Positions 1 to 10,156 of a stretch of DNA of 34,180 bases are shown here, one piece after another; position 1 is the stretch's first letter, and each line of letters starts with the position of its first letter. The notes below the pieces were generated by a model. The model worked only from the letters and a program-made list of their open reading frames with translations. It was not told where the DNA came from and searched no databases. This stretch comes from Isotricha intestinalis (Eukaryota > Ciliophora > Litostomatea > Vestibuliferida > Isotrichidae): assembly GCA_023807065.1 (NCBI GenBank), contig JAJJLU010000521.1, positions 1 through 34,180 of the forward strand, given 5' to 3'. The position numbers and the translations under genes were made by a program.

Positions 1-71
1 CAATCCCCAATCCCCAATCCCCAATCCCCAATCCCCAATCCCCAATCCCCAATCCCCAATCCCCAATCCCC
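1..71. repeat. Telomere, (CCCCAAT)n
   Basis: Ten tandem copies of the heptamer CCCCAAT run from the first base to position 71 without an error and then stop abruptly. Read outward, the G-rich strand is (GGGGATT)n. A perfect G-cluster repeat at the very end of a linear sequence is a telomere. The unit differs from the Tetrahymena GGGGTT and Oxytricha GGGGTTTT repeats. From memory a CCCCAAT telomere has been described for the rumen ciliate Entodinium; I cannot check this here. Confidence 0.95.
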
Positions 72-397
72 ATGTCCAAAAAATAAAGATAAAAATGACA
101 AATAAATAAATAATAAACAATAAATTACTATAATATTTTAAAATGCCAAAATAATAAAAAAAATTTAAGGAAAATATAAGAATGGAAGAAGGGGATGTGA
201 CTAAACGGATACTCCCAATTCTATTAGTGCTACTTCTAGAATAGGAGAATTCCGTTTTTTCTTATTCATCCTGAAGAATATTATTTAAAAAATAAAAAAT
301 ATTTATTTTTAAATCAATTAATTTATTTGAATAAAAATAAATAAATGAAAAATAACATTATAAATTAAACAAAAAAAATAAATTTCCCATTTAAAAA
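72..397. other. Subtelomeric spacer
   Basis: This 326-nt stretch lies between the telomere and the first gene. Apart from the hairpin at 193-271 it is simple A/T-rich sequence with no open frame of note. The first protein gene therefore begins less than 400 nt from the chromosome end, typical of gene-dense ciliate macronuclear chromosomes. Confidence 0.7.
193..271 (+). ncRNA. Candidate structured small RNA or long hairpin
   Basis: This segment is clearly less AT-rich than its surroundings and folds on itself. Pairing arms: GGATG (193-197) with CATCC (267-271); AACGGA (204-209) with TCCGTT (251-256); CTCC (212-215) with GGAG (244-247); ATTCTA (218-223) with TAGAAT (237-242). A 13-nt loop lies at 224-236. 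Six T residues at 255-260 end the inner stem, as RNA polymerase III terminators do, which favours the + strand. I see no tRNA B-box and no match to U1, U2, U5, U6, 5S or a CCCCAAT-type telomerase template. It could equally be a 5'UTR structure of the next gene or a conserved subtelomeric element. Confidence 0.35.
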
Positions 398-2245
398 ATG
401 CATATAATTTTAATATATGAAGAAAATAAACATGAATTTGATATTCCTAATGATTCAACAATAAAATATATAAAAGAACTTTCATTTAGAATATTTAATT
501 TTAAAGAAAAAAAAATAAATTTAATATTTGATTCAAAAAATTTATCATATTATGATGAAAATATATTTTTAAGAAAATTAGTTTCAGAAAGTGAAAAAAT
601 AATAAAAATCCATCTAGAAAAAGAAAATTCATTAAAAAAAAATATTATTAGAAATAATCCAAAAATTTCTAATTCAAATTCAAATGATTTAAATGAACAA
701 TATTATAAATCAATGAAAAATAAATTTCTTTCTTTTAATTCTACTTATTTAGAAATGTTAAAAGAAATAAATAATTTCAATGATTTATTAGAAAATTCAA
801 TTGAAAAAATAATTCAATGTATAAGAGTATATGAAGATAATATTTTAAAAATAAATGAAAAATTGAATGCTTTTTATAATAGAAAAAGTTATGATAAATT
901 AATTGATATTTTTGAAGATAATCAATATGTAAAATTAACTGATAAAGATATAAATAAAATAAATAATGAAATTGAATCTTTTATTGTTAATTATAAATAT
1001 TTAATTTCTCAACAGAATTTTCAAATTAATATTCTTGATTTTTTTGAAAAAAAAAATGAAGAATTTAAAAATTTAGAATTAACTTTTTTCAACATTCAAA
1101 AACAGCAAAAATATGAAGAAATAATAATTTCTTTAGAAAACATTTTCACTGAAATATTTATAGAAAATAAATCAATAAATAATAAAACTATTAATTTAAA
1201 TAATAATAATATAAATGAAAATTTTAAAAAAGAAACAATAAAAAAAACAAAAAAAATAATAAATGACTTTCCCAAAATAATAAAAAAACCAAAAAATAAA
1301 AATATATTAAATAGTAACATTTCATCAAATAATATAAGAAATAAAGAAAATCCAATTATAAAATATAAAAAAAATGAAAACAAAATAATTTTATCATCTT
1401 CAGAAAAAAACATTTCAAATTCATTTAGATTAAATTCAAAAAATAAAATTTTTGAAAAAACAAATTCAAATAATAATATATTTCCAGGATTAGAAACAGT
1501 AAAAAGTAGTGATTCAAAAACAATAGATTCAAGTCAAATTCCTTCATCAAATGAAAGTAAATTGAAAAAATCAACAAAAAAAATTGCTTTAATGAATCTT
1601 GAAGAAAATAATAAATATAATAATAATGAAATTAATGAAGTTAAACCTAAAATTATGGATAAAGATTTATTTCAAAAGAAAATTTCAAGAAATGAAAAAA
1701 ATCATGAATTTGAGCCTTTGATCAATAAAACTATTAATAATAATATTTTTGATGATAAAAGTGATTTTTCTTATTTTACTCCATCAAAAATAAAAATGAC
1801 TAAAAGTTTAACAAAAATAGGATTAGTCAGTCCTAACAAAAAAAAATTAACTCAGATTAATTTAAATAATTATAATAATAATTCTAATTCTAATTCTATT
1901 TCTGATAGCTTAAGTTTATTAAAAAGTAAATTAGATGAAATGAATGTTACTCAAAGCAATTATAAAGGAAATAATAATAGTATTATTAATAGTAGAAATA
2001 ATTCTTTTGATTTAAGGGGAAATAAAACTGAATTAAAAGAAAGAAAATCAAAATTTATTACTTCAAAAGAAAGAAAGGAAGAAAAAAATATGAATAATAC
2101 TAACAATAATAGCAATAATAATAATAATACTAACAATAATAACAATAATAATAATAAAACTAACAATAATAACAATAATAATAATAAAACTAACAATAAT
2201 AACAATAATAATAATAAAACTAACAATAATAATAATAATAATAAC

Positions 2246-2277
<32 letters not shown>

Positions 2278-3031
2278 TAATAATAATAATAATAATAACA
2301 ATAATAATGATAATAAAAACAAAAAAAAACATAATAATAATAATAATAATAACAATAATAATAACAAAAATACTGACAATAACAATGATAACAAAAACAA
2401 AAATAATAATATTAATAATAATAGCAATAATAATAATAATAATATTAATAATGATACTAACAAAAATAATAATAATATTAATATTAATAATAATAATAAT
2501 ACTAACAATAAACTAAATTTAAAAATAAATGAAAAAATAAATGAAGGTTTACAAAGCACAAAATTAAAAAATAATTTAATTGAAAGTCCAACAAAAAGTT
2601 CGAATGCTAAATTTGAATTAAAAAAATCAATCACTATTTCTCCTTCAAAAAAAAATTTTTCTTTCAAAGAAAATAATTCAATTCTTCAACAAATGAAAGA
2701 AGAATTTCAATTAAAAAAAAAAGAATCAATATACAAATTATCTGAAAATGAAAAAAAAGAAATAATAAAACCAAATCAAAAATTAAAAATTGATTTTCAA
2801 AATGATGAATTTGTTAAAAAACAAATGAATGACAGAGAACAAATTGAAAAATTATCAAAAGAATTATTAAATGATATTTTCAAAATAAAGAAATATACTG
2901 AAATAATAAAAGAAAATGAAAATGACGAGAGCCAAAAAGATGATATTAATTCTGAAATAAATAGTAATAATAATGTGAATGATAAAATGAAAAAAAAAAA
3001 AAAAAGTAATTTTTATGATTTTATAATATAA
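398..3031 (+). CDS. Unknown protein, ubiquitin-like N-terminus and poly-Asn tract
   Basis: An 877-aa protein whose product I do not recognise. The first ~75 residues (start MHIILIYEENKHEFDIPNDS) have the alternating strand-helix-strand pattern of a ubiquitin-like beta-grasp fold, including a hydrophobic IKYIKELSFRIF helix and an IKIHL last strand; this is a fold guess only. Residues ~90-240 look helical and may form coiled coils. Residues ~240-560 are polar, low-complexity and Lys/Ser/Asn-rich. A long poly-Asn tract fills ~565-705. The C-terminus is again charged and helical and ends in a Lys run. No membrane segment or signal peptide is visible. It converges on the calcium-channel gene 200 nt downstream. 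Poly-Asn proteins are common in AT-rich protists, so this tract is not diagnostic. Confidence 0.8.
2090..2514 (+). repeat. AAT/AAC microsatellite with 30-nt minisatellite (poly-Asn)
   Basis: An imperfect AAT/AAC trinucleotide tract inside the coding region. At 2131-2160, 2161-2190 and 2191-2220 there are three identical 30-nt units, each coding for a Lys-Thr plus eight Asn decamer; 2101-2130 is a diverged fourth copy. The rest is irregular AAT/AAC with scattered Lys, Asp, Ser and Thr. The tract stays in frame throughout, so expansion in multiples of 3 is tolerated. Confidence 0.9.
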
Positions 3032-3231
3032 ATAAAATATTTATTTTATTTATTACCTAAAAAAATGTATATACAAAATAATTCTAAAAAATAGATAAAT
3101 ATTATAATAGATTTTATTATATATTAACATAAATTAATTTAACAAAAAAATAAAATAAAAAATAAAATCCTTCCTTATATAATAATTTATAGTCAAAAAA
3201 CATTTTTAATCTTGAAAAAAACATAAAAAAA

Positions 3232-6200
3232 TTAATTATCTCCTTCTTTTTCAAATTTTTCATTAATAATATTATTTGCATCATCATTATTAAATCCATT
3301 ATCTTCATAATCCAAATATTCTTCCTCTTTTTCTGCCATTTCATCTTCAATTTCTTCACTTTCTTCTTCTTCTCCTTTATCAGAATCAAATTCTTCTTTT
3401 TCAATAATTTCTCCATTTTTATTTTTATAATTGTCTTTCCAAGAAGGTAAAAATTGAGCGCTTTTTTCATCTAAATTTTTTCTAACATAAGTATCAATAG
3501 AATTTAAATCATTTAAATCAGAATTTTTCAAATAAATCATATAATAAGTATAATTCCATAAATTATGAGTTATTTCAGTATGAACATGAAAATCTTCTTT
3601 ATTCTTTTCTAAATTACTTCTTGTTTCATCACAAATAAAGCAATGATTAATTTTATCCATAACTTCAATTCTTTCTTGTTCTCTCATTTTTGCAAAAGTA
3701 CCTAAAATAATACCAAAGACTAAATCAATCATAATAATAATGCAAATAATGAAATAAGTGACATCAAAGAAAACTCTTAAAATATAATTTTTTAAATTTC
3801 TCTCATATGATACTCTTATCATCATATCTCCTGTTCCTCCTCTTGCTCTAATTCCAGCATCGATGTTTGTGAGGAAACAAAATACTAAAGATGAGCAAAA
3901 ATTATCCTCTTGATCTTCTAATGTTGTTGCATAATTTTTATTAAAGAAAAAAAAACCTATATTTGAGTAAAAATATACTAATATTACTAATAATATTAAT
4001 GTTGCAAATAATTCTATTCCTTTTAATTTTATTGATACTGCTATTCCCTTTAATGTTGGATTTAAATTCACTATTGCTAAAAGAAAAAAACAATATAATA
4101 TTTCTCCTCTTGATAAACTAATTCCTATTAAACTTATTATAAACATATATATTAAAGTATTTATATATCCTCTATTATATATTGAATATAATAATGAAAC
4201 TTTTATTTTTGTCCAAAAAGTAATGTTATTTTGAGAAATATTGTTTTCGTCACAATATTTAATTGAATCTAATTGATAATATAAAGGTAATTTAACAATA
4301 ATCCAAGATAAAATTAATATACCATTTAAGGCACAAAATATATAATCTATTAAATCATAAATTTTTCCCCAATCTTTAATTGATTCATCAATAGCTTTAC
4401 TAAATTTTTCTTCAATATTTATTAAATTTCTTAATCTTCTTCGACTTGAATCATCGACTTCAATTTGAGTGTAACCTTTTAAAGTAAATACAATAAATAT
4501 ATTGAAAACAACAGCATACATATAAACAAATATTTGAATATAAATATAATCTATTGAAAGAACTAATTTTGAGAACCAATTAATTTCTACATTTTTAAAA
4601 TAATTTATTTCTTCTATAAATAAAGGTATTGTTCTTAATAATTCATTTTTTTTACTTGATTCACTTGATCTATCAACATTATAAGTAAATTCTTCTTTAG
4701 ACATTTTAGATAAGTGAATAATATCATTTGGAATAGTAAAAATTACTTTTTGCCTTCTTCTTTGAGAAGGAATTCTAATTTCAACAACTTTAGTTATTAA
4801 TTCAAAGAAACTTATACAATAATAACTTTCTATTACTCCTATATTTATTGATCTTTGTTTTTCATTTATTAAATTAATTGGAGCTACTTCATAATTTTGA
4901 GTGCTTCTTTTTTTGTTAAAAACCTCAAATTTTTTTTTTGACTCTTCCAATGAAACTTTCTGGACATTTTTTATTAATTCTTCTGCATCTGGAGAATCTT
5001 CATTTATACTTAATAATTTTATATATTTATAAAAACTGTTTGTTAAAGAAAATTCATCTGTTTCTGAAAATTCAGAATGAAAATATTCTTTTTGGAAAAA
5101 CTCAAAAACAGTATAATCAAAAATAAACATTCTTTGTTCAATTTGCTTTTCAGAATAATTAGAATAATAATTTTGATAATTAGGATTATGAAAAGTAATT
5201 TGATAAAAATAATATTTTAATGTAGTTATTATGGTATTTAAAACTTTATTAACAGCTAAATATTTTATAATTATTTTTTGAATTTCATTATTGTTCTTTT
5301 CTTCAATAATAGAAATTAAAAAAGACATTAATAAAAGACGAGTTTTAAAAGAATGAGATATTTTCATTGATTCATCAAATAAAATTTCAGCGGAAATTTG
5401 AACAAAATTATTAAAAATAAAAACAGTATTTTCATTAATTTCTTTTGCTATTAATTCTTTTTCTTCAATTAATATTTCAGATTTATTTCCTTGAATAATT
5501 TCGATCAAAAGATCTATTATTACATGTAATATATCATATAAATTTTGAATGTGAGGTTCATCGCTTGCTTTTTTAGTTATTATTAAAATTTTATGAATTG
5601 AATTTATTAAAAAATTAAAAAAAGTCATTGAAGAATAATTTAAATTATTATTTTCTAATAATGGAGTAGATATTTCATTATTTTTATTTAATTTAATATC
5701 TTTCATCATTGGAAATTGAAAAATTAAATCTCTTAATATTCTTACTTGAAAATAACTATTATGTTGTTCACATAAATATTTTAATATTTTTAAATTATTA
5801 AAAATTGATATTTGCATTTGTTGAAAATGTTCAAATTCTAAACTAAAATCACATATAAATAACTTAACAAAATTTGAATAAGTATAATTTTGAATTTTTT
5901 TTAAAAATCCAATATTTCTAGATTTTTTTCCTCCAAAAGAATAAATCATATCGTTTTGAGTTTCTATTGTTTCTAAAAATAATAATTTATATAATATCAT
6001 AAAGCATTCTTCTTGATATTCATTTTCTTCATTTGATAAATTGGATAAAACACAAATAAATAATTTTCTAAAGTTACTTTCATATTCTGCACAAATTTCA
6101 GGAAGACTTAAAAATAAACATGAATTTTCTCTTTTTAAATTATTTTTCTTTTCTCTATAAATTTCAAATATTTTATCTATTTCTTTTTCACAATTATTAT

Positions 6201-9200
6201 TCAAATCATTTTCTTCATTCAAATTATTATTGTTATTATTATCAATTTGATAATTATTATTATTATTATTATTTAATAAACTATTCGAATTCAAATCTTT
6301 ATTATCATCATTATTAATATTATTTTGTTTATTATTATTAAAATCATTTAAATTATAATTTCCATATAAACTATTCTTTCTTAATCTTGCAATATTTCTT
6401 TTTTTTCTTTTTTCATCATCTTCTCGTGAATCTAATAAAGCAATTTCACTTCCAACATAATCACTTTTAACAATTTCAGGATTATTAATAGTATAATTTT
6501 TTAATAATTCCAAAGTTTTAGGATAAATAATATATTTTAAAAAATGTTTATCTAAAAGAGTATATAATAAAGTATAATCAAAAGGAGATAAACTTTTTCT
6601 TTCTTTTAATTTAAAATAATCTTCCAAGGTAATTTGAATAAAATCATGATTAAGAAATTTTTCAGTATCAAAATTTACAAATTTGAAAATTGAAGGATCA
6701 CTTAACATAAGTAAATTCAATTCAAAAATGAAATTTTTTGTATATAACATTTTCATAATAATATCATAAACCTTAGCACATTTAGTTCCTCCAGAATCAT
6801 GTAAAAAACAAAACATAGTTTTTAATAAGGAAGACATAGGAATAAATAAACCTTTAATACAATATCTAATGAAACTTTTATTATTATTTGAATTCTTTTC
6901 ATATATATCTCTAACTTTTTTAAATTCTTCGTTCCAAATTTTCATTGCTTCTTCACATAAAATTGCATTTTCATCTTCTTCTTCTTCATTTGCTTTATGA
7001 ATATAATAATAAAAAGTATAATATTTTGAAGGAAATTGATAATTTGATATTAATGGATTATTTTGAATATACCAATAACTATCACCATAATCTCCTATTG
7101 CATTTACATATGTTGCATTATCATTTAAACCTTCTGTTTTCTGTTCAAATAATTTTGTGATTTTTTGATTATTTCTTAAAAATGTTTTTATTGTACTTTT
7201 TCTACGAATAAATGTTGAATTATTACTAAGAGTATTATTATGACTGTGTTTTTTCTTAGTTTCTTCATGATCTAATGTTATTTCTTGTTTGTCATCAAAA
7301 TTCAATATATCTGAAACTTTAGGAGGACGATAATGAGGACTAAATTTAAATTTTTTTAAATATCTTAATATTTCAGTTCTGAAATCTAAATTAATTGATA
7401 AATCATTTAAGAAATTTTCAATAAAATTAAAATTTATTAATGAAGTTATTCTATTTCTATCTATATATTCTCTTGAATCATATGTTTTATTTATTATTAT
7501 TAAAAAAAGACATATATTTGTTTGAGATATATTTTCAAATTCAATTGAATTTATTAATCTTTCTATATTTTTTTTTACTACTTTCCTTGTTAATAAAGGA
7601 TTAGATTGCGTAGTTTGAAGTGTTAATTTAATTATGATACTTAATAATAAACTAAGGAAATTATTATTAAAATCATCTTCATTCAAAGTTTTATCTTCTT
7701 CATCTTCAAAATCAATATTAAAACTAAGAAAATGATTAGTTAATGTTTTTATTATATGTTTTGGGAAATTAATTATTTTCTCATGTCTATAAATTAATAA
7801 TGCACAATGTTCAAATAATCTAAAAATTTCTAGGACATAATTTTTTGGTATTTTTAACATTCCCATCATAATATAATGACTAAATAAAATACCAGCATTA
7901 TCACTATTTTTATCAATAAAATATCTTAATAAATTCATATAATTAGAAATAAAATTTTTTTCTGTATTATTTTCTCCTTTGAAATTTAAAATATAAAAAA
8001 TTTTAGTAATAATATAATAATAATTACTTGTCAACAAGAAATTCTTATCAGATTTTTTTTTTGAAAATTGTAATACTTTATCAAGTGAATTAGAAACAAT
8101 ATTTAAAAGTTCATCATCATCACATTCTCCAGTATAATATTTAAAATAAGAATTTTCTAAATTATTACTTTCTTGACTAATTTCAGAAGTAAAATAATTA
8201 GAATTTATAATTTTTAAATATTCATTTGAATGTAATTTTGTTTTTTCTTGAGTTATAGTAATATTATCATAACCAATAATAAAATAAGATAAGATTTTCA
8301 TTCCATGAGAAATTATTTTTTTTTCTATTTTTCTTTCTTTTTCTAAAGTAGCTTTTCCTTTTGTAATAATCAAAGCAAAAAATAAAATTCTAATAATAAT
8401 TTTAACCATAATTCTTCCAGCTTCATTTTTAATGAAAATAAAAGGAATTTCATTTAGATTTTTTTTATTACCATTAATATAATTTAAAAAAATATCATCA
8501 TTATATGAAAGAGTCATATAATGAAAAGCTTTAATTAAAATGAAGCAAATTTTTAATTGATAATCTTTATTTGGGAATCTATAAAAAAATTCAAATATTT
8601 TTTCCACTGTAAAACAAAACTTTGCAATTGTTGAAGGAGAAAAAAAATAAAATTCACTTAATCTTTTTAAAATTCCACAAATTTGAATTAAACTATCATA
8701 AGCTTCAAGTGTTTTAATATCATTATCTGAATAAAAATCTAAAATGTTAATAAAATTATATATTAATCCACTTGATTCGGGAAAAACATTTTTATTATTA
8801 TATGTAATACATTTTCTTTGAATTGGATTAAAATTTTCTAAATCATATATTTTAAATTTTGGAATTGAACAAGTTAAATGACCAATATAAACTTTTTTAT
8901 ATAAGGTTAAAAAGGTAGTATAAAATTTCCAAATATGTTTTTCATCAGAATATAAACTTCCCTTTAATATTTTTTCTAAAAATTGACTGTTGATTTTATT
9001 TCTTATTTCATCACAAAAATATCTTATTGGAGTATGAGTAACTTTAGATGCAACTTTAGCAAAAAGATGTAAGGAAAGATAAAAATTAGTTCCTAAGAAA
9101 TTTTTTTTAATTTCAAAATTTGAATCTTTAGCTAATTTATCAAAATTTTTTAAACTTTCTTCAAAATTTGAGAAAAGTAACTTATAAGAATTTTTACTCA

Positions 9201-9861
9201 TAAACATAGTATTAAGTAATTTAATAGGATTGATTTTATAAATAAAGGAATTATCATCATCTAAATTTTCTTCTAATTTCCTATAAATTTGTTTTAAATC
9301 ATTATGACAATTTCCATCATTAATTTCTTCACATTCACAAGTCTGTAACATTTCATTTTCTTCTAATACTTTTTCCCCATCTTCAAATCCACATAATTTT
9401 AAACAAAATTCACAAACACAAACACCTTTAATATTATATAAATTATTTAATCCAGTTCTTTCACACCAATCAATATATGGGCATTCATTATTTTTACTTT
9501 GTAAATTTTTTTTTTTAGAAACATTAAATATATGTAATCTTTCACCACATCCACAAACAATATTATCACATTCTTCTGAATATTTAACTATATGATTATG
9601 TGCTTTATGACATTTTTCTATACATTCTAAACATATAGGATGTATTAAATTGTCGTCGCATGTTACACAATAGGCATATGGAATTTTTTCTGGGGATTTT
9701 TTTATTCCATATTTTATCACTGAACATTCTGGTATTTTCTTAAATTGAGATATTATTTCTTTGCCTGTTGATGGTGTTTCTATATTTGATATTAAGCTTA
9801 TTGTTATTGAACTCTTTGCTGTGTTATCATCCAAGGAGTTGTTTGTTAATAATTCATCCAT
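3232..9861 (-). CDS. IP3R/RyR-family calcium-release channel with N-terminal UBR-box zinc finger
   Basis: A 2209-aa intracellular calcium channel, intronless. Residues ~46-105 form a UBR-type zinc finger (C46, C65, C68, H74, C77, C80, H85, H88, C98, C103, C105), followed by a second Cys cluster at 127-185. A long helical, armadillo-like region follows. Around residues 1390-1530 a stretch containing LKILKYLCEQHN and LLIEIIQGN matches the RIH-associated domain of IP3R/RyR. Transmembrane segments occupy ~1755-2055. The pore filter is RGGTGD (2007-2012) where IP3R/RyR have GGGxGD. S6 (VFGIILGTF) leads to the family's C-terminal zinc finger C2074-x2-C2077 with H2094-x4-H2099 and the HNLWNY motif, then an acidic tail. 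I see no IP3-binding core or MIR domain, so the ligand is unknown. Expected location is the ER or another calcium store such as alveoli. Confidence 0.9.
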   Translation of the reverse strand: MDELLTNNSLDDNTAKSSITISLISNIETPSTGKEIISQFKKIPECSVIKYGIKKSPEKIPYAYCVTCDDNLIHPICLECIEKCHKAHNHIVKYSEECDNIVCGCGERLHIFNVSKKKNLQSKNNECPYIDWCERTGLNNLYNIKGVCVCEFCLKLCGFEDGEKVLEENEMLQTCECEEINDGNCHNDLKQIYRKLEENLDDDNSFIYKINPIKLLNTMFMSKNSYKLLFSNFEESLKNFDKLAKDSNFEIKKNFLGTNFYLSLHLFAKVASKVTHTPIRYFCDEIRNKINSQFLEKILKGSLYSDEKHIWKFYTTFLTLYKKVYIGHLTCSIPKFKIYDLENFNPIQRKCITYNNKNVFPESSGLIYNFINILDFYSDNDIKTLEAYDSLIQICGILKRLSEFYFFSPSTIAKFCFTVEKIFEFFYRFPNKDYQLKICFILIKAFHYMTLSYNDDIFLNYINGNKKNLNEIPFIFIKNEAGRIMVKIIIRILFFALIITKGKATLEKERKIEKKIISHGMKILSYFIIGYDNITITQEKTKLHSNEYLKIINSNYFTSEISQESNNLENSYFKYYTGECDDDELLNIVSNSLDKVLQFSKKKSDKNFLLTSNYYYIITKIFYILNFKGENNTEKNFISNYMNLLRYFIDKNSDNAGILFSHYIMMGMLKIPKNYVLEIFRLFEHCALLIYRHEKIINFPKHIIKTLTNHFLSFNIDFEDEEDKTLNEDDFNNNFLSLLLSIIIKLTLQTTQSNPLLTRKVVKKNIERLINSIEFENISQTNICLFLIIINKTYDSREYIDRNRITSLINFNFIENFLNDLSINLDFRTEILRYLKKFKFSPHYRPPKVSDILNFDDKQEITLDHEETKKKHSHNNTLSNNSTFIRRKSTIKTFLRNNQKITKLFEQKTEGLNDNATYVNAIGDYGDSYWYIQNNPLISNYQFPSKYYTFYYYIHKANEEEEDENAILCEEAMKIWNEEFKKVRDIYEKNSNNNKSFIRYCIKGLFIPMSSLLKTMFCFLHDSGGTKCAKVYDIIMKMLYTKNFIFELNLLMLSDPSIFKFVNFDTEKFLNHDFIQITLEDYFKLKERKSLSPFDYTLLYTLLDKHFLKYIIYPKTLELLKNYTINNPEIVKSDYVGSEIALLDSREDDEKRKKRNIARLRKNSLYGNYNLNDFNNNKQNNINNDDNKDLNSNSLLNNNNNNNYQIDNNNNNNLNEENDLNNNCEKEIDKIFEIYREKKNNLKRENSCLFLSLPEICAEYESNFRKLFICVLSNLSNEENEYQEECFMILYKLLFLETIETQNDMIYSFGGKKSRNIGFLKKIQNYTYSNFVKLFICDFSLEFEHFQQMQISIFNNLKILKYLCEQHNSYFQVRILRDLIFQFPMMKDIKLNKNNEISTPLLENNNLNYSSMTFFNFLINSIHKILIITKKASDEPHIQNLYDILHVIIDLLIEIIQGNKSEILIEEKELIAKEINENTVFIFNNFVQISAEILFDESMKISHSFKTRLLLMSFLISIIEEKNNNEIQKIIIKYLAVNKVLNTIITTLKYYFYQITFHNPNYQNYYSNYSEKQIEQRMFIFDYTVFEFFQKEYFHSEFSETDEFSLTNSFYKYIKLLSINEDSPDAEELIKNVQKVSLEESKKKFEVFNKKRSTQNYEVAPINLINEKQRSINIGVIESYYCISFFELITKVVEIRIPSQRRRQKVIFTIPNDIIHLSKMSKEEFTYNVDRSSESSKKNELLRTIPLFIEEINYFKNVEINWFSKLVLSIDYIYIQIFVYMYAVVFNIFIVFTLKGYTQIEVDDSSRRRLRNLINIEEKFSKAIDESIKDWGKIYDLIDYIFCALNGILILSWIIVKLPLYYQLDSIKYCDENNISQNNITFWTKIKVSLLYSIYNRGYINTLIYMFIISLIGISLSRGEILYCFFLLAIVNLNPTLKGIAVSIKLKGIELFATLILLVILVYFYSNIGFFFFNKNYATTLEDQEDNFCSSLVFCFLTNIDAGIRARGGTGDMMIRVSYERNLKNYILRVFFDVTYFIICIIIMIDLVFGIILGTFAKMREQERIEVMDKINHCFICDETRSNLEKNKEDFHVHTEITHNLWNYTYYMIYLKNSDLNDLNSIDTYVRKNLDEKSAQFLPSWKDNYKNKNGEIIEKEEFDSDKGEEEESEEIEDEMAEKEEEYLDYEDNGFNNDDANNIINEKFEKEGDN

Positions 9862-10156
9862 TTTTCTTTTTATTTTTTTTTTTGAATTAAAATTTGTGAT
9901 TTGTTTTAAGAGTTATTTGAACTTTTATTTGCTTTTTTTGGTTATTTATTTATTGTTTATATAATGTGTTAAAATTTATAAATTAAATACTGGAGTAATA
10001 GAAATATTATTAAAAAAAACTAAGAAATTATTTGTTTGAGATTAAAGTTTATTTATAGAAAAATTTAATATATAAATTAAATTCTATTTAGTTAAATGAC
10101 TGACTAAAAAAATTATATGATTTATGGAAAAAAAAAGTGTTTAAACATTCATGTAA

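Noticed and set aside
1..71. CRISPR-like or satellite array
   Set aside because: A 7-nt perfect G-cluster repeat at the sequence end with no spacers is a telomere.
193..271. Telomerase RNA or tRNA as the identity of the hairpin
   Set aside because: It has only TCCCAAT, not a CCCCAAT template of adequate length, and no cloverleaf or B-box.
1960..2667. Antisense frames rich in Leu and Ile opposite the poly-Asn tract
   Set aside because: They are the mirror of AAT/AAC repeats and have no independent coding signs.
3117..3470. Lys-rich minus-strand frame at the end of the channel gene
   Set aside because: It overlaps the channel's acidic tail in another frame and is a composition effect.
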